Shown in pieces: positions 55,380 to 64,000 of a stretch of 64,000 nucleotides of DNA. The notes under the pieces were generated by a model, which did not search any database, was not told where the DNA came from, and saw only the letters and a program-made list of their open reading frames with translations. Each line of letters begins with the position of its first letter. Within the stretch, counting starts at the first letter, position 1. Source of the DNA: Molanna angustata (Eukaryota > Arthropoda > Insecta > Trichoptera > Molannidae); the NCBI GenBank assembly GCA_963576475.1, contig OY754964.1:7039486-7103485 (forward strand), given 5' to 3'. Made by a program: the position numbers and the translations under genes.

Positions 55380-56975
55380 AACGACACGACAGTAGCGCCA
55401 TAGAGAAAATTATGTCTATGGCATACTTACAAAATGGGTCTGAGTGGGACGCCATTATGAAGTTTTCAATTTTTTTTTATATTTATTGCAAAATCAATAC
55501 AAATTTTACATATAAATCACAATTTTAAAAGGTATACAATTTTCATCGTATGATTCATAATAACCCTCTTTAATTGAGATAAAATCCCGTGTTAAAAGAA
55601 GGGAGTATCTATTTAATATTGTTATATTTGCCAAAACATTGTACATCTACTAAAAAATATGAAGCTACACAAAAACAAGAATGAAATAACAAAAAAATAA
55701 TTAAATGAATCAGTACAATTTTTTAATTTTATTTTTAAATATATTATAATTTTTTTCAAGTCTAAGACTCAAAGGGAGTTCATTAAACCACTTAGTACCT
55801 TATACTTATAGAAATGTTGTGAGGCAGTTGTACGTAAAAAAAAAATAAAAAAATCCTTGTGAATTTATTCTGCTGCTTGCTTGAATTTATTCTCTGCTGC
55901 TATTCTGCAGAAAATGGCAATTGGTTTGAATTTATAAGAATATCTTTATGAATTTGGAACAATGAGATTTTTTTGTAGATATTTTCAACAGTTGAAACTT
56001 TAAAATCTTGAAATACATTAATAGTTGGATAATCGAATCTCTTTTTTAATATAATTTTAATAATGATTCTTTGAAAAACTTCTAAAGGCACTTAAGTGGT
56101 TTTAAAAGCTCCCTCCCAACATATAATGCCATATTATGATGATGGATTGAAATAGTGAAAAATATATTGTAGCGCCATAGCGCCAACGACACGACAGTAG
56201 CGCCATAGAGAAAATTATGTCTATGGCATACTTACAAAATGGATCTGAGTGGGAAGCCATTATGAAGTTTTCAATTTTTTTTTATATTTATTGCAAAATC
56301 AATACAAATTTTACATATAAATCACAATTTTAAAAGGTATACAATTTTCATCGTATGATTCATAATAACCCTCTTTAATTGAGATAAAATCCCGTGTTAA
56401 AAGAAGGGAGTATCTATTTAATATTGTTATATTTGCCAAAACATTGTACATCTACTAAAAAATATGAAGCTACACAAAAACAAGAATGAAATAACAAAAA
56501 AATAATTAAATGAATCAGTACAATTTTTTAATTTTATTTTTAAATATATTATAATTTTTTTCAAGTCTAAGACTCAAAGGGAGTTCATTAAACCACTTAG
56601 TACCTTATACTTATAGAAATGTTGTGAGGCAGTTGTACGTAAAAAAAAAATAAAAAAATCCTTGTGAATTTATTCTGCTGCTTGCTTGAATTTATTCTCT
56701 GCTGCTATTCTGCAGAAAATGGCAATTGGTTTGAATTTATAAGAATATCTTTATGAATTTGGAACAATGAGATTTTTTTGTAGATATTTTCAACAGTTGA
56801 AACTTTAAAATCTTGAAATACATTAATAGTTGGATAATCGAATCTCTTTTTTAATATAATTTTAATAATGATTCTTTGAAAAACTTCTAAAGGCACTTAA
56901 GTGGTTTTAAAAGCTCCCTCCCAACATATAATGCCATATTATGATGATGGATTGAAATAGTGAAAAATATATTGT
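55380..56975. repeat. 805-bp tandem duplication
   Basis: 55380-56170 and 56185-56975 are nearly identical; I saw two substitutions near the start (GGGTCTGAGTGGGACGCC versus GGATCTGAGTGGGAAGCC). A 14-bp filler, AGCGCCATAGCGCC, lies at the junction and resembles the adjacent AGTAGCGCCATAGAG, pointing to a replication- or repair-mediated event. Each copy holds the LINE 3' end and the Harbinger flank. Confidence 0.93.
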
Positions 56976-57326
56976 TTTAAGCAAGTTTGTTTGAAGTATA
57001 TTTCTAAGTCTCAGAAAAATAAAAATTAGCTTTTTAAGGCGCTCAACAGTAGTAGTTATATGCAATTTCCATTTCATACTGCTTTCAATAATAATGCCTA
57101 GGTATCTGATGTTATTTTTAGTTGATAATTTAATACATGCTGAGTTACAAGATATGGAGTTATTGAAACAGGATTTGTCAATATGAATTTTAATATTAAG
57201 GTCTTCTGGAATGTATTTATCATTTAGTGCAAATGTGATAATACACGTTTTATCTGTATTCAATGAAAGTACATTACAATCGAACCAAGACTTTAAAACA
57301 CTTAATATCTGATTTAGCTGAGGCAA
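55470..57326 (-). mobile_element. 5'-truncated LINE nested in the Harbinger element
   Basis: The best coding part is 57326 down to 56907: LNQILSVLKSWFDCNVLSLN, TDKTCIITFALND, KNNIRYLGIIIESSMKWKLH and IYFSLFQSIIIIWHYMLGGS. This matches the RT segment just after the catalytic box (WFxxNxLSLNxxKTxxIxF ... YLGIxIDxxLxWxxHI). Further down, LEVFQRIIIKIILKKRFDYP and, past stops, WFNELPLSLR-like residues give the C-terminus. The A tail lies at 55470-55478 (T run on plus). The C-terminal part appears twice because of the 805-bp duplication. Confidence 0.85.
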
Positions 57327-57700
57327 TTAATTCCTTCCATGCCCGTGATATTGTCATAGCGATTTATGACATATTTTCTATGCTCGCGTGAATGCCATAG
57401 ATTGCTCTATGGCATACTGCAATGTCATTGCCATACAAATATAATATATGGTTATTTGCCATAGCGTCTGACTGTTCCTTTAGAAGTACATTATAACAGG
57501 GGTGATGTTTTAAATGAGACACGCTTTCTGTACCTTATCAAACTTCATCCTATGTCTCCTAACAATCACAGTTCTTTATTGAAGCCAAAATCAAAAGGTG
57601 CCAGTTAACGTGCGTTCTACTCTGAGTCTACCGTCATAGCACTTGACAATGTAATTTACACCAGTGACAGTAAATTTAGATTTTTAATTTATAAGGAGTA

Positions 57701-57949
57701 ACAGACGTCGTCGAAAGAGTGGCTAAGCTCAAGTGGTCTTTTGCGGGACACTTTGATAGACTTCAAGACCAGAGATGGACAAAAAGGATACTGGAATGGG
57801 AACTTCGCGAAGATAAAAGAAGTAGAGGGAGCCCCCTCACGCGATGGTCTGATGATATAAAAAGAATGGCTGGTGATTGGATGCAGAAGGCGCAAGACAG
57901 AGATACATGGAGAAATATGGGGGAGGCCTACGTTCAACAGTGGACATAA
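57701..57949 (+). mobile_element. LINE C-terminal fragment, open (WTKR-type family)
   Basis: Reads TDVVERVAKLKWSFAGHFDR, DQRWTKRILEWELREDKRSR, TRWSDDIKRMAGDWMQKAQD and TWRNMGEAYVQQWT, ending at a proper stop. Known C-terminal tail of an insect non-LTR family (KLKWxWAGHxxRxxDxRWTKxxLEW ... GRPxxRWxDDIxxxxGxxWxxxAQDRxxWxxxxEAYVQQW). 82 codons open. Relatives at 58345-58664 and 60362-60640. Confidence 0.83.
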
Positions 57950-57955
57950 ATGGCT

Positions 57956-58344
57956 GTATAAGTAAGTAAATTTACAAAGCAACACGCTCGAGGGAGTCAC
58001 GATTGTTGCATACTAACTCAACCTTACGTATGAAATTTTATGTCGTTGTTAAATTGACTTAAATTGATATCATCCATGTGTATATTGCATACAGTAAAAG
58101 CTATTTATTTTTGATTTTTCATAGACTAGAGTCAATTACATCTGACAAAACTTTCAAGTTCTTGAAAATTCAGTCATTTTTTCAGTTTCGTTTGAAGAAT
58201 ATATACCTACAATTGAAATATGAACGTTGCCAAAGCGTCGATGTGTTAAAAAAAAGATGTGATTAAATTTTGTTAAAAAAGTATAACATACATATTATAT
58301 ATTTTTGCTTCGTCTCTGGTAAAATATAATAAATTAGCATCAAA
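57956..58344. other. Unassigned spacer
   Basis: Nothing recognised between the two LINE tails. Confidence 0.5.
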
Positions 58345-58680
58345 TGTTGGGCATAAGTCTGAGAGATAGAATAACAAATGCAGAAATCAGACGCCGAACA
58401 AAAATCGCCGATATCATGGATCGAATCGCAAAATTGAAGTGGCAATGGGCAGGACACATGGCCAGACAGCCACATTCAAGATGGACTCCCAAAATCTTAA
58501 TGCGGAGGCCATAGAAATACAAAAGGGGTGTCGGTCGGCCAGAGAAGAGATGGACCGACGATATTGTTGTGGTCACCGGAAAGAAATGGATTGATGCGGC
58601 ACAGAATAGACGAAAATGGAGACAGATGGAAGAGGCCTACATCCAGCAGTGGAGGGAAGGCTAGGAAGAAGAAGAAGAAT
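58345..58680 (+). mobile_element. LINE C-terminal fragment (WTKR-type family), one stop
   Basis: Frame 58345-58664 reads MLGISLRDRITNAEIRRRTK, IADIMDRIAKLKWQWAGHMA, RWTPKILMRRP, a stop at 58513-58515, GRPEKRWTDDIVVVTGKKWI and EEAYIQQWREG. A GAA-repeat tail (58665-58679) follows the stop codon directly. Only one stop in 107 codons. Confidence 0.85.
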
Positions 58681-59175
58681 TTCTTTTATTTATAGAATTT
58701 TTATAATATATACATTGAATATTGAATGTGTAAGTAATCTTTAATGATCATTTAACATCACAATAAAACATTTTTATCTACACGACTTCAACAAATACAA
58801 GCACGACAGTTTTATTTGTTCAGCTGTGTGCATATATGGCTTAGTGACAAAATGTATTATGTCAAAATTGTATATTATTTTATTATATATTATTTTAACC
58901 TACATACATATACACGTCACCGTTACACTGGTGTGTTGTGCAATGATAGGTGTATGACATACATTCGTATCACGGTAATAATTCGAAATGGCAAATTAAT
59001 TTTCAATATTATTTATAAAATACTTTTAAATTAAAATACTTTAAACGATAATGGACATAAAAACAATATAACTTTGTTTGGTTTTGCATTGAACCATTAC
59101 TTTTATTTTTTCTACTAATTACAATTTAAATATTCTTCTATTTCATGTTATATCTTTTTGAAGGCACTATAACCA
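58681..59175. other. AT-rich stretch upstream of the tRNA pair
   Basis: No supported feature. The frame at 58816-59034 has no motif. Confidence 0.5.
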
Positions 59176-59257
59176 GCTGAGGTGTCCGAGTGGTTAAGGA
59201 GTTGGACTTGAAATCCAATGGGCTATGCCCGCGCAGGTTCGAATCCTGTCCTCAGCG
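59176..59257 (+). tRNA. tRNA-Ser (anticodon UGA), copy 1
   Basis: 82 nt with a perfect 7-bp acceptor stem (GCTGAGG/CCTCAGC) and discriminator G. The anticodon stem is TTGGA/TCCAA with loop CTTGAAA, giving anticodon TGA (serine, UCA codons). It has the long variable arm GGGCTATGCCCGC typical of serine and a T arm GCAGGTTCGAATCCTGT. Internal Pol III promoter boxes are the D-arm region (GTCCGAGTGG) and GGTTCGAATCC. A T run (TTTTTTTTT from 59260) is the terminator. No intron; the 3' CCA is not encoded, as normal for eukaryotes. Looks functional. Confidence 0.96.
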
Positions 59258-59259
59258 AC

Positions 59260-59268
59260 ATTTTTTTT
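59260..59268 (+). terminator. Pol III T-run terminator of tRNA-Ser copy 1
   Basis: Nine consecutive T residues three bases after the tRNA 3' end. Confidence 0.85.
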
Positions 59269-59334
59269 TATTATTTTCATTTAACAATGCAGTCCCCATT
59301 TATAAATTTTGTTCATTTCATGACTTTAATATCA

Positions 59335-59416
59335 GCTGAGGTGTCCGAGTGGTTAAGGAGTTGGACTTGAAATCCAATGGGCTATGCCCGCGCAGGTTCG
59401 AATCCTGTCCTCAGCG
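59335..59416 (+). tRNA. tRNA-Ser (anticodon UGA), copy 2
   Basis: Identical at every base to the copy at 59176-59257, in the same orientation, 77 bp downstream. All stems, the UGA anticodon loop, the long variable arm and both Pol III boxes are intact. A T run starts at 59423. The flanks differ from those of copy 1, so this is not a recent simple tandem duplication of a larger block; the identity suggests gene conversion or strong constraint. Confidence 0.96.
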
Positions 59417-59422
59417 ATACAC

Positions 59423-59430
59423 TTTTTTTT
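59423..59430 (+). terminator. Pol III T-run terminator of tRNA-Ser copy 2
   Basis: Run of T residues a few bases past the tRNA 3' end. Confidence 0.85.
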
Positions 59431-60204
59431 AAATTCTAATAAGGAATGATTTCTTTCTCTTTCAATTCGCGCATAATTAATTTATTTGCAAGACAATCTA
59501 CTTAAAATTGCATGATATTTTCATAAACGAATATTTTAAGGTTAATTTTATGTGGTTTTTAGCTTTTCTTTCATATTTCGCAAAATAAATCATTGATGTA
59601 TTACAATATTTTTTATTCAAAATCTATTTCTGGGTTCATAAAAATAGATTTGAATGATATACCTACATGTAATTCGACAAATTTAATATTATGTTTGTAG
59701 AGCATAATACGTCTAATTCAATAACTCTTTGAACTAAAATAGCAATGTCCTAAAATTTTAGAATTAAGGTCATTTGAACTTAAATTTATATTCTGAAATA
59801 TAAAAATAAAAATAAAAAAATAAAAATAATAATTTGAACTAAAATTGTCTATAGCGCAGGCTACGCACGAGTAGGTACTGCACATTGTTTGGCCATGTTT
59901 ATATACCTACATAATAATATATGTCATGTCGCCTAACCTAACATTTCAATTGATCTGCAATAGTATTCTTTGGTTTTAATTTTCAACATAACGCAACACG
60001 TGTTAGTTATCTATTGCTATTTTTTTTCTGTACACAACTGATGTTTTCTTAACTTAAATATGCTGCTGCTGTGAACACAACTGCTGTGAAGATAACTTGT
60101 ACGATTCTAATTATGTGTGAACTAAAATAACGTACGTTTTCACAGTTGTTTAGACTAAAATGTGGTTCAAGAATAGGGAATTGAACTAATGCGAGACTTG
60201 TTTG
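59431..60204. other. AT-rich stretch with a fold-back trace
   Basis: 59690-59770 loosely matches the fold-back family of 27631-27988 (AATACGTCTAATTCAATAAC). Otherwise nothing recognised. Confidence 0.45.
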
Positions 60205-60325
60205 GAGTAAGAACGTTCCTAAATAGGAATGTACCTATTTTGGTGTTATAGAAGATCAACTTGGACTTAGTTGAATAGGAACACACCTATTATTTTAGCC
60301 GGAACGTTCATAAAAAGTTATAGAA
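60205..60325 (+). mobile_element. Left-arm fragment of the 27631-27988 fold-back family
   Basis: AACGTTCCTAAATAGGAATG, ATCAACTTGGACTTAGTTGA and TTTTAGCCGGAACGTTCATA match the inner part of the arms of that family, diverged. Confidence 0.65.
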
Positions 60326-60361
60326 TCGGAAGTAATGTATTAGTGGCACATTTTAGTAAAT

Positions 60362-60640
60362 TCATCATCATCAACCTGTGTTTGCCCACTGCAGGACATA
60401 GGCATCCCGTTTCCTTTCTCCACTCCTCCCGTTCCTGTGCAACTCCCATCCACTGTGGTCCAACAAATCTTTTAATGTCGTCCATCCATTTGTTAGGTGG
60501 TCGCCCTTGTGGTCTCTTGTCGCCTCTCGGTCTCCATTCCACCAGTCTTTTCGTCCATCTGTTGTCGGTCATACTTAATATGTGTCCTGCCCATCTCTAC
60601 TTCTGGCTATTCTCTCAACCACATCGGACAGTTTGGTGTG
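60362..60640 (-). mobile_element. LINE C-terminal fragment (WTKR-type family)
   Basis: Minus strand: RWAGHILSMTDNRWTKRLVE, WRPRGDKRPQGRPPNKWMDD and WMGVAQEREEWRKE, then GAT-repeat tail (ATCATCATC on plus at 60363). A frameshift separates an upstream DVVERIARS piece. Same family as 57701-57949 and 58345-58680. Confidence 0.82.
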
Positions 60641-60650
60641 ACTGCGTATT

Positions 60651-61278
60651 CAGTCATTCTTCTGCGTGTAGCACAAAGAAAAAATGGAAAGGATAATGCT
60701 GGCCATAAAACTAGAATACAGGGAGAGTAAATTCATAACTCATACAAAAATTACAAATTTTACTGTTTTCACTTTTGGAATTACTCTTCTGAATGAGTTC
60801 AAGCTAAATCCACGTATAACTTGTGGACAATCCCTTGTATTAAGGGTGATACAAGTTAAACAATAATTTTAATTAAAAATTTATATTTTGCTTAAATTTT
60901 CGCATGTTCTACAAATGCCCCCGAAATCACCAGACATATAGGCACGTTTCTATTAAATATAAGGTATCGTGTATGGTTGTGTGGTAATGGCATAAAAGGT
61001 GCTTTAAATATGTGTTTTGGTTTCCTGCAGTAATTATGTAGGAAATAATTTGAACTTCCCTCGCCGACAAACAAACGCACATAAATCACTTTAATTTTAT
61101 AATATTAAATCAGAAGTTCTAAATCCAAGATACCTACACACAAACATTCTTCATTTTATTAAATTTAGTTGTCGAGATAATAATTCTTGATGGAAATCTA
61201 TATTACAGAATGATATTATTTATTTTACAGAATCATAGCTTGTACTACATCTTATGATCCAGCTATATTGGACTTATT
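60651..61278. other. AT-rich stretch, nothing recognised
   Basis: No supported feature. Confidence 0.5.
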
Positions 61279-61770
61279 AAACGACTTCCAAAAAAGGAGG
61301 TGGTTATCAATTCGACGTCATTTTTTTTGTATGTTCAGCGATAACTTTTCACCACATTCTCCGATTTCGATAATTCTTTATTTATAAGTTAGGGGATATC
61401 TTCAGATTGGTCTTATTTCAATTTGGTCAACATAATATGATGATGGAATCTATGTCGAAGTGATCAAAAATTGATATTTGTTATATCGGCGACAATTCCT
61501 TAACACGGCGTTCGAATTTAATGAGTCGTTTTTCAATAGAAAGGGATTACTTCTGGGGTTGTTCAATCTGGTGGAGATTTGATGGTGGGTGGGTAAATGA
61601 ACTAATGAAACTCATCGATTTGCGAAGGATTTTAGTTTTATGGTTTTTTAAAGATAATATTACTACATACATACACACCATCACGCCATGTCCCTCATAG
61701 GGTAGGCAGAGAGAACAAAATACCATTTTTTTTTCTATCTTGATGCACATTCATTTTGAAGTCGGTTTTT
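61279..61770. mobile_element. Noncoding element with AAACCGACTTC ends
   Basis: Left end AAACGACTTCCAAAAAAGGA followed by GGTGGTTATCAATTCGACG; right end TTTTGAAGTCGGTTTTTTAT, an inverted match of about 15 bp. From memory, this phrase set is a common noncoding repeat of lepidopteran genomes. It contains a LINE 3' end (61655-61745) inserted near its right end. Confidence 0.6.
61655..61745 (-). mobile_element. LINE 3' terminus (NRRACM-type family), nested
   Basis: Plus strand shows ACATACATACACACCATCAC, GCCATGTCCCTCATAGGGTA and GGCAGAGAGAACAAAATACC, the same 3' end as the LINE at 32737-33345. Confidence 0.78.
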
Positions 61771-62094
61771 TATATGAAAGATTATTATTGTGTAATAGTG
61801 GTTGCTGAGTGATCAAAATTCGACCGTAGTTCATTAAGTGTTCAAGGTATTAAAAATTATTGAGGATCTTTTGAAATGTATCTATTGGTACTTAACTCTA
61901 TAATCATTGCTTATAATTTTTGTATATTTTGTTTTTTGTATATACCTACCCCTTTATTTCAGCATTGTAGAGTATTATTCTTATTTCTTGCACGAAACTT
62001 CAATAGTAAAAATTAATAAAACTTCAATAGTAAAAATGAATAAAACCGAGTGTTCTTTTTTCATTTATTTTTTTATTTAATATTGCTTCTCGGG
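61771..62094. other. AT-rich stretch, nothing recognised
   Basis: A 22-bp phrase, AAACTTCAATAGTAAAAATK, is repeated twice near 61998-62040; nothing else. Confidence 0.45.
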
Positions 62095-62292
62095 CAACTA
62101 ACAGGTACTATGTCAAATATTAATTTAACACGCACCCATTAACAAGTTGTCACATTCTGGAGACTTACGATATTAATCGTCTCATAGATCCAGACAAAAA
62201 ACACAATTAAAAACAGTGTCTCCACCGGAAATCGAACCCGGGACCCATGGATCAGCAGTCAGATACCTAACCAACTGAGCCACGAAAGCCGA
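62095..62292 (-). mobile_element. tRNA-derived SINE, family 2, copy e (most complete)
   Basis: On the minus strand it begins CGGCTTTCGTGGCTCAGTTG (A box TGGCTCAGTTGG), GGTCCCGGGTTCGATTTCCG (B box GGTTCGATT) and runs to GTACCTGTTAGTTGCCCGAG at its 3' end, followed by an A-rich tail. It serves as the reference for the other five copies. Confidence 0.87.
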
Positions 62293-62445
62293 TTTAATTT
62301 GATTTAATTTATTAATTTTATGCTCCTATTTTATTTATTTCACGTATTTTATTTAATTATTTTGTTTATTCATTTAATTTTTTTCGAGATTTACTTTTTT
62401 TCGTTGCAGATTTTTGTATTTTTTTATATTATTTTATTTTGTACT

Positions 62446-62650
62446 ACTTCTCAGGCAACTAACAGGCACTATGTCAAGTTTTATTTTAACACGCACCCAA
62501 TTAGATGTTGTCACATTCTGAAGTCTCATGTTATTTGTCTTGTCACAGATTAGGACTGAAAATGCACGTAAACTTGTGTCTCACTGGGTATCGAACCTGG
62601 GACCTTTCGCTCATGAGTCAGATATTCAACCAACTGATACACGAAGGCCA
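62446..62650 (-). mobile_element. tRNA-derived SINE, family 2, copy f
   Basis: Second copy about 150 bp from copy e, same orientation: ACTTCTCAGGCAACTAACAG, CACGCACCCAATTAGATGTT, GGGTATCGAACCTGGGACC and TCAACCAACTGATACACGAA. More diverged than copy e, so it is not a recent tandem duplicate. Confidence 0.83.
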
Positions 62651-62949
62651 TTTTATAAAAGAAAAAGGTTTTGTTACAATGTAGTTTTAAAAATGTTAGT
62701 GGTAAAGAGGACTTGATTTGTCAAAAATAAACTATAATAATATTTAACAATAAAATATTTTGATAAAAATATCATGATTTTTGAAAACCACTGTATATAA
62801 TTGTCAGGGGCGGCAAACCGAAAAGTCCCTTATATAATTTCAACACCTGGCCACAGTGAGCAGTGAACACATCTGCCCAACAGACTAAACCAATTTTTTT
62901 TATTTTTTTGGCGGGAAATGAATAATGCTTTAGGAATAATAATTTATAC

Positions 62950-63000
62950 ATGTATGGCGTAGCGACATTTCCCTAAGGGGGGTGGGTAAAGAGAACAGAT
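62950..63000 (-). mobile_element. Decayed LINE 3' terminus (NRRACM-type family)
   Basis: ATGGCGTAGCGACATTTCCC then GGTGGGTAAAGAGAACAG resembles the family's 3' end in reverse. Confidence 0.5.
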
Positions 63001-63454
63001 TTCAAATTTAAAAGTGTAATAGAACTACGCAGCATACGCAGAGAAAAGTTTTTTCTGTTGTTCAAAATTAAACAACTTTCCCTAAAATGTGTTCATATGA
63101 AATTTTGTTTGCAAAAAAAAACTTCGGTAGCTACCTACTTGTTAAGTATAGAGCCTCACCTCACTGCAACTATTTTTTTTTTATTTTTAAAATATTCGTA
63201 CAATTGCACACATAAAGACGTTCCTTGAAACATTGATTAGTTTCAAGAAATAGCCATCAGGCAAAAAACTCACAATGTAAGTGTTAATGATTATTACTAC
63301 CCAAAATCAATTTTAGGCGGAATTCGAAATTTGTTTGCGCTAGTAAAATGTAATTTACGATTGTTGAGAATGCATGCATGCAACTAGCTCTCACGAGTCG
63401 CACCAATAAAAAAAATGTCCTAAAAATGATTAAGATGTTAAAGGTGACAGAATA
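63001..63454. other. AT-rich stretch, nothing recognised
   Basis: No supported feature. Confidence 0.5.
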
Positions 63455-63545
63455 AAAATTAACATATACATACATAACATCACGCCAAGTCCATCATAAG
63501 GTGGGCAGAGAGAACAGAACGCCATATTTTTCTATCAAAACACAC
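63455..63545 (-). mobile_element. LINE 3' terminus (NRRACM-type family)
   Basis: CATACATAACATCACGCCAA, GTCCATCATAAGGTGGGCAG and AGAGAACAGAACGCCATATT; minus orientation, abutting a plus-strand piece of the same family. Confidence 0.75.
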
Positions 63546-63795
63546 ATCCAAGGAATGATTGCGAAATAAAGAAAGATGTCATTTATAGAAAGATAGTTAA
63601 CACATTGAGATGGTTTGGCCACTTAGAAACAATGGATGAAGGACGACTGACGAAGAAAATATACAAAGCCGATACGAATGGAACGAAAAGTCAGGATTGT
63701 CCTAGAAACATGCCACGATTGTTTATGCGACGTCCTGAAAAAGGAAAATGTTAGAAGCCTGAATTACAGACGAACCTATATGAGAAGATGATGAA
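63546..63795 (+). mobile_element. LINE C-terminal fragment (NRRACM-type family)
   Basis: Reads NDCEIKKDVIYRKIVNTLRW, FGHLETMDEGRLTKKIYKAD and, after frame breaks, YRRTYMRR. It matches KECKMKKDIINRMKVNTLRW-FGHMGRMNEERLKKKIYNAD of the copy at 32752-33303. The junction with the oppositely oriented 3' terminus at 63545 makes a twin, inverted structure. Confidence 0.78.
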
Positions 63796-63904
63796 CGTAA
63801 ATTAAAAATAAGGACACTCTTTTCAAGGTTTTCTTAACGTTGAAATGTAATTGTAAAAAATCATAAAAAAACTCCTGCTTTAATGCAATCAGTTTAAATT
63901 CTTA

Positions 63905-64000
63905 TTGGGTTATTATAAAAGAACCAGGAACTCATTTACATGGACTGTTGCTTTCATTGTTTACATATAAATCAACTCCTCATAGATGGCAATAGTATAA
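63905..64000. mobile_element. MITE family M1 fragment at the window edge
   Basis: AAAGAACCAGGAACTC, GGACTGTTGCTTTCATTGTT and CATAGATGGCAATAGTA match phrases of copies 1 and 3; the element continues beyond the window. Confidence 0.65.

Larger units (their letters stand above)
54852..57479 (+). mobile_element. PIF/Harbinger element carrying a nested LINE and a tandem duplication
   Basis: Inverted termini AGGTAGAGTCAGACGCTATG (left) and AGGAACAGTCAGACGCTATG (right, other strand), both followed by GCAAA. Flanked by TTA at 54849-54851 and 57480-57482, the PIF/Harbinger TWA duplication. Subterminal regions are full of CTATGGCAT words. A LINE inserted on the minus strand (55470-57326), and an 805-bp stretch covering element plus LINE sequence is present twice. 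Without these the element would be about 780 bp. Confidence 0.82.

Overview
This is a eukaryotic window with no recognisable host protein-coding gene. It is AT-rich and full of decayed retroposons and DNA transposons. The organism is most likely a moth or butterfly. The pointers are the frequent GTAGGTAC/GTACCTAC words, tRNA-derived SINEs, insect-type non-LTR reverse-transcriptase tails, PIF/Harbinger and mariner relics, and an insect-style tRNA-Ser. All family assignments come from reading motifs by eye; no database search was run.

Layout. 1-14.8 kb: LINE fragments (1-262, 366-797, 2070-2480), SINEs, a 37-bp tandem array (2544-2820), a SINE split by a 573-bp element (3705-4470), a fold-back element (5185-5541), a complete 706-bp Harbinger derivative with TAA target duplication (6921-7626), and a MITE (14175-14776). 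16.1-22.4 kb: a 172-bp satellite array of 33 units with a five-unit block duplication. A 5'-truncated LINE with an open 210-codon tail sits in its last unit, flanked by an 11-bp target duplication. 22.7-31.2 kb: a palindromic MITE, a minisatellite-bearing composite repeat, a 358-bp near-perfect fold-back (27631-27988), SINEs and a dispersed repeat (D1).

31.2-50.4 kb: a 183-codon LINE tail (32752-33303), more MITE copies, a 68-bp hairpin (40454-40521), a 76-nt T run, an L2/CR1-type LINE end (41635-42010), a TTTCATTT-type array carrying a 117-bp MITE and a fold-back arm and ending at a SINE, a second LINE tail (44830-45450), and a SINE with a perfect 17-bp target duplication (50045-50336). 50.4-64 kb: a weak exon-like segment (51527-51832), a full-length mariner transposase broken by three in-frame TAG codons (53236-54288), a Harbinger element invaded by a LINE and carrying an 805-bp tandem duplication (54852-57479), LINE tails, two identical tRNA-Ser(UGA) genes (59176-59257, 59335-59416), two SINE copies and a head-to-head LINE pair (63455-63795).

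The only genes that look functional are the two tRNA-Ser copies, each followed by a T-run terminator. Everything else with coding signal belongs to mobile elements. The most unusual structures are the satellite with its LINE insertion, three inverted pairs of a hammerhead-core-like motif (around 5.2-5.5, 39.76-39.82 and 49.39-49.63 kb), the isolated 68-bp hairpin, and the nested, recently duplicated Harbinger/LINE locus.
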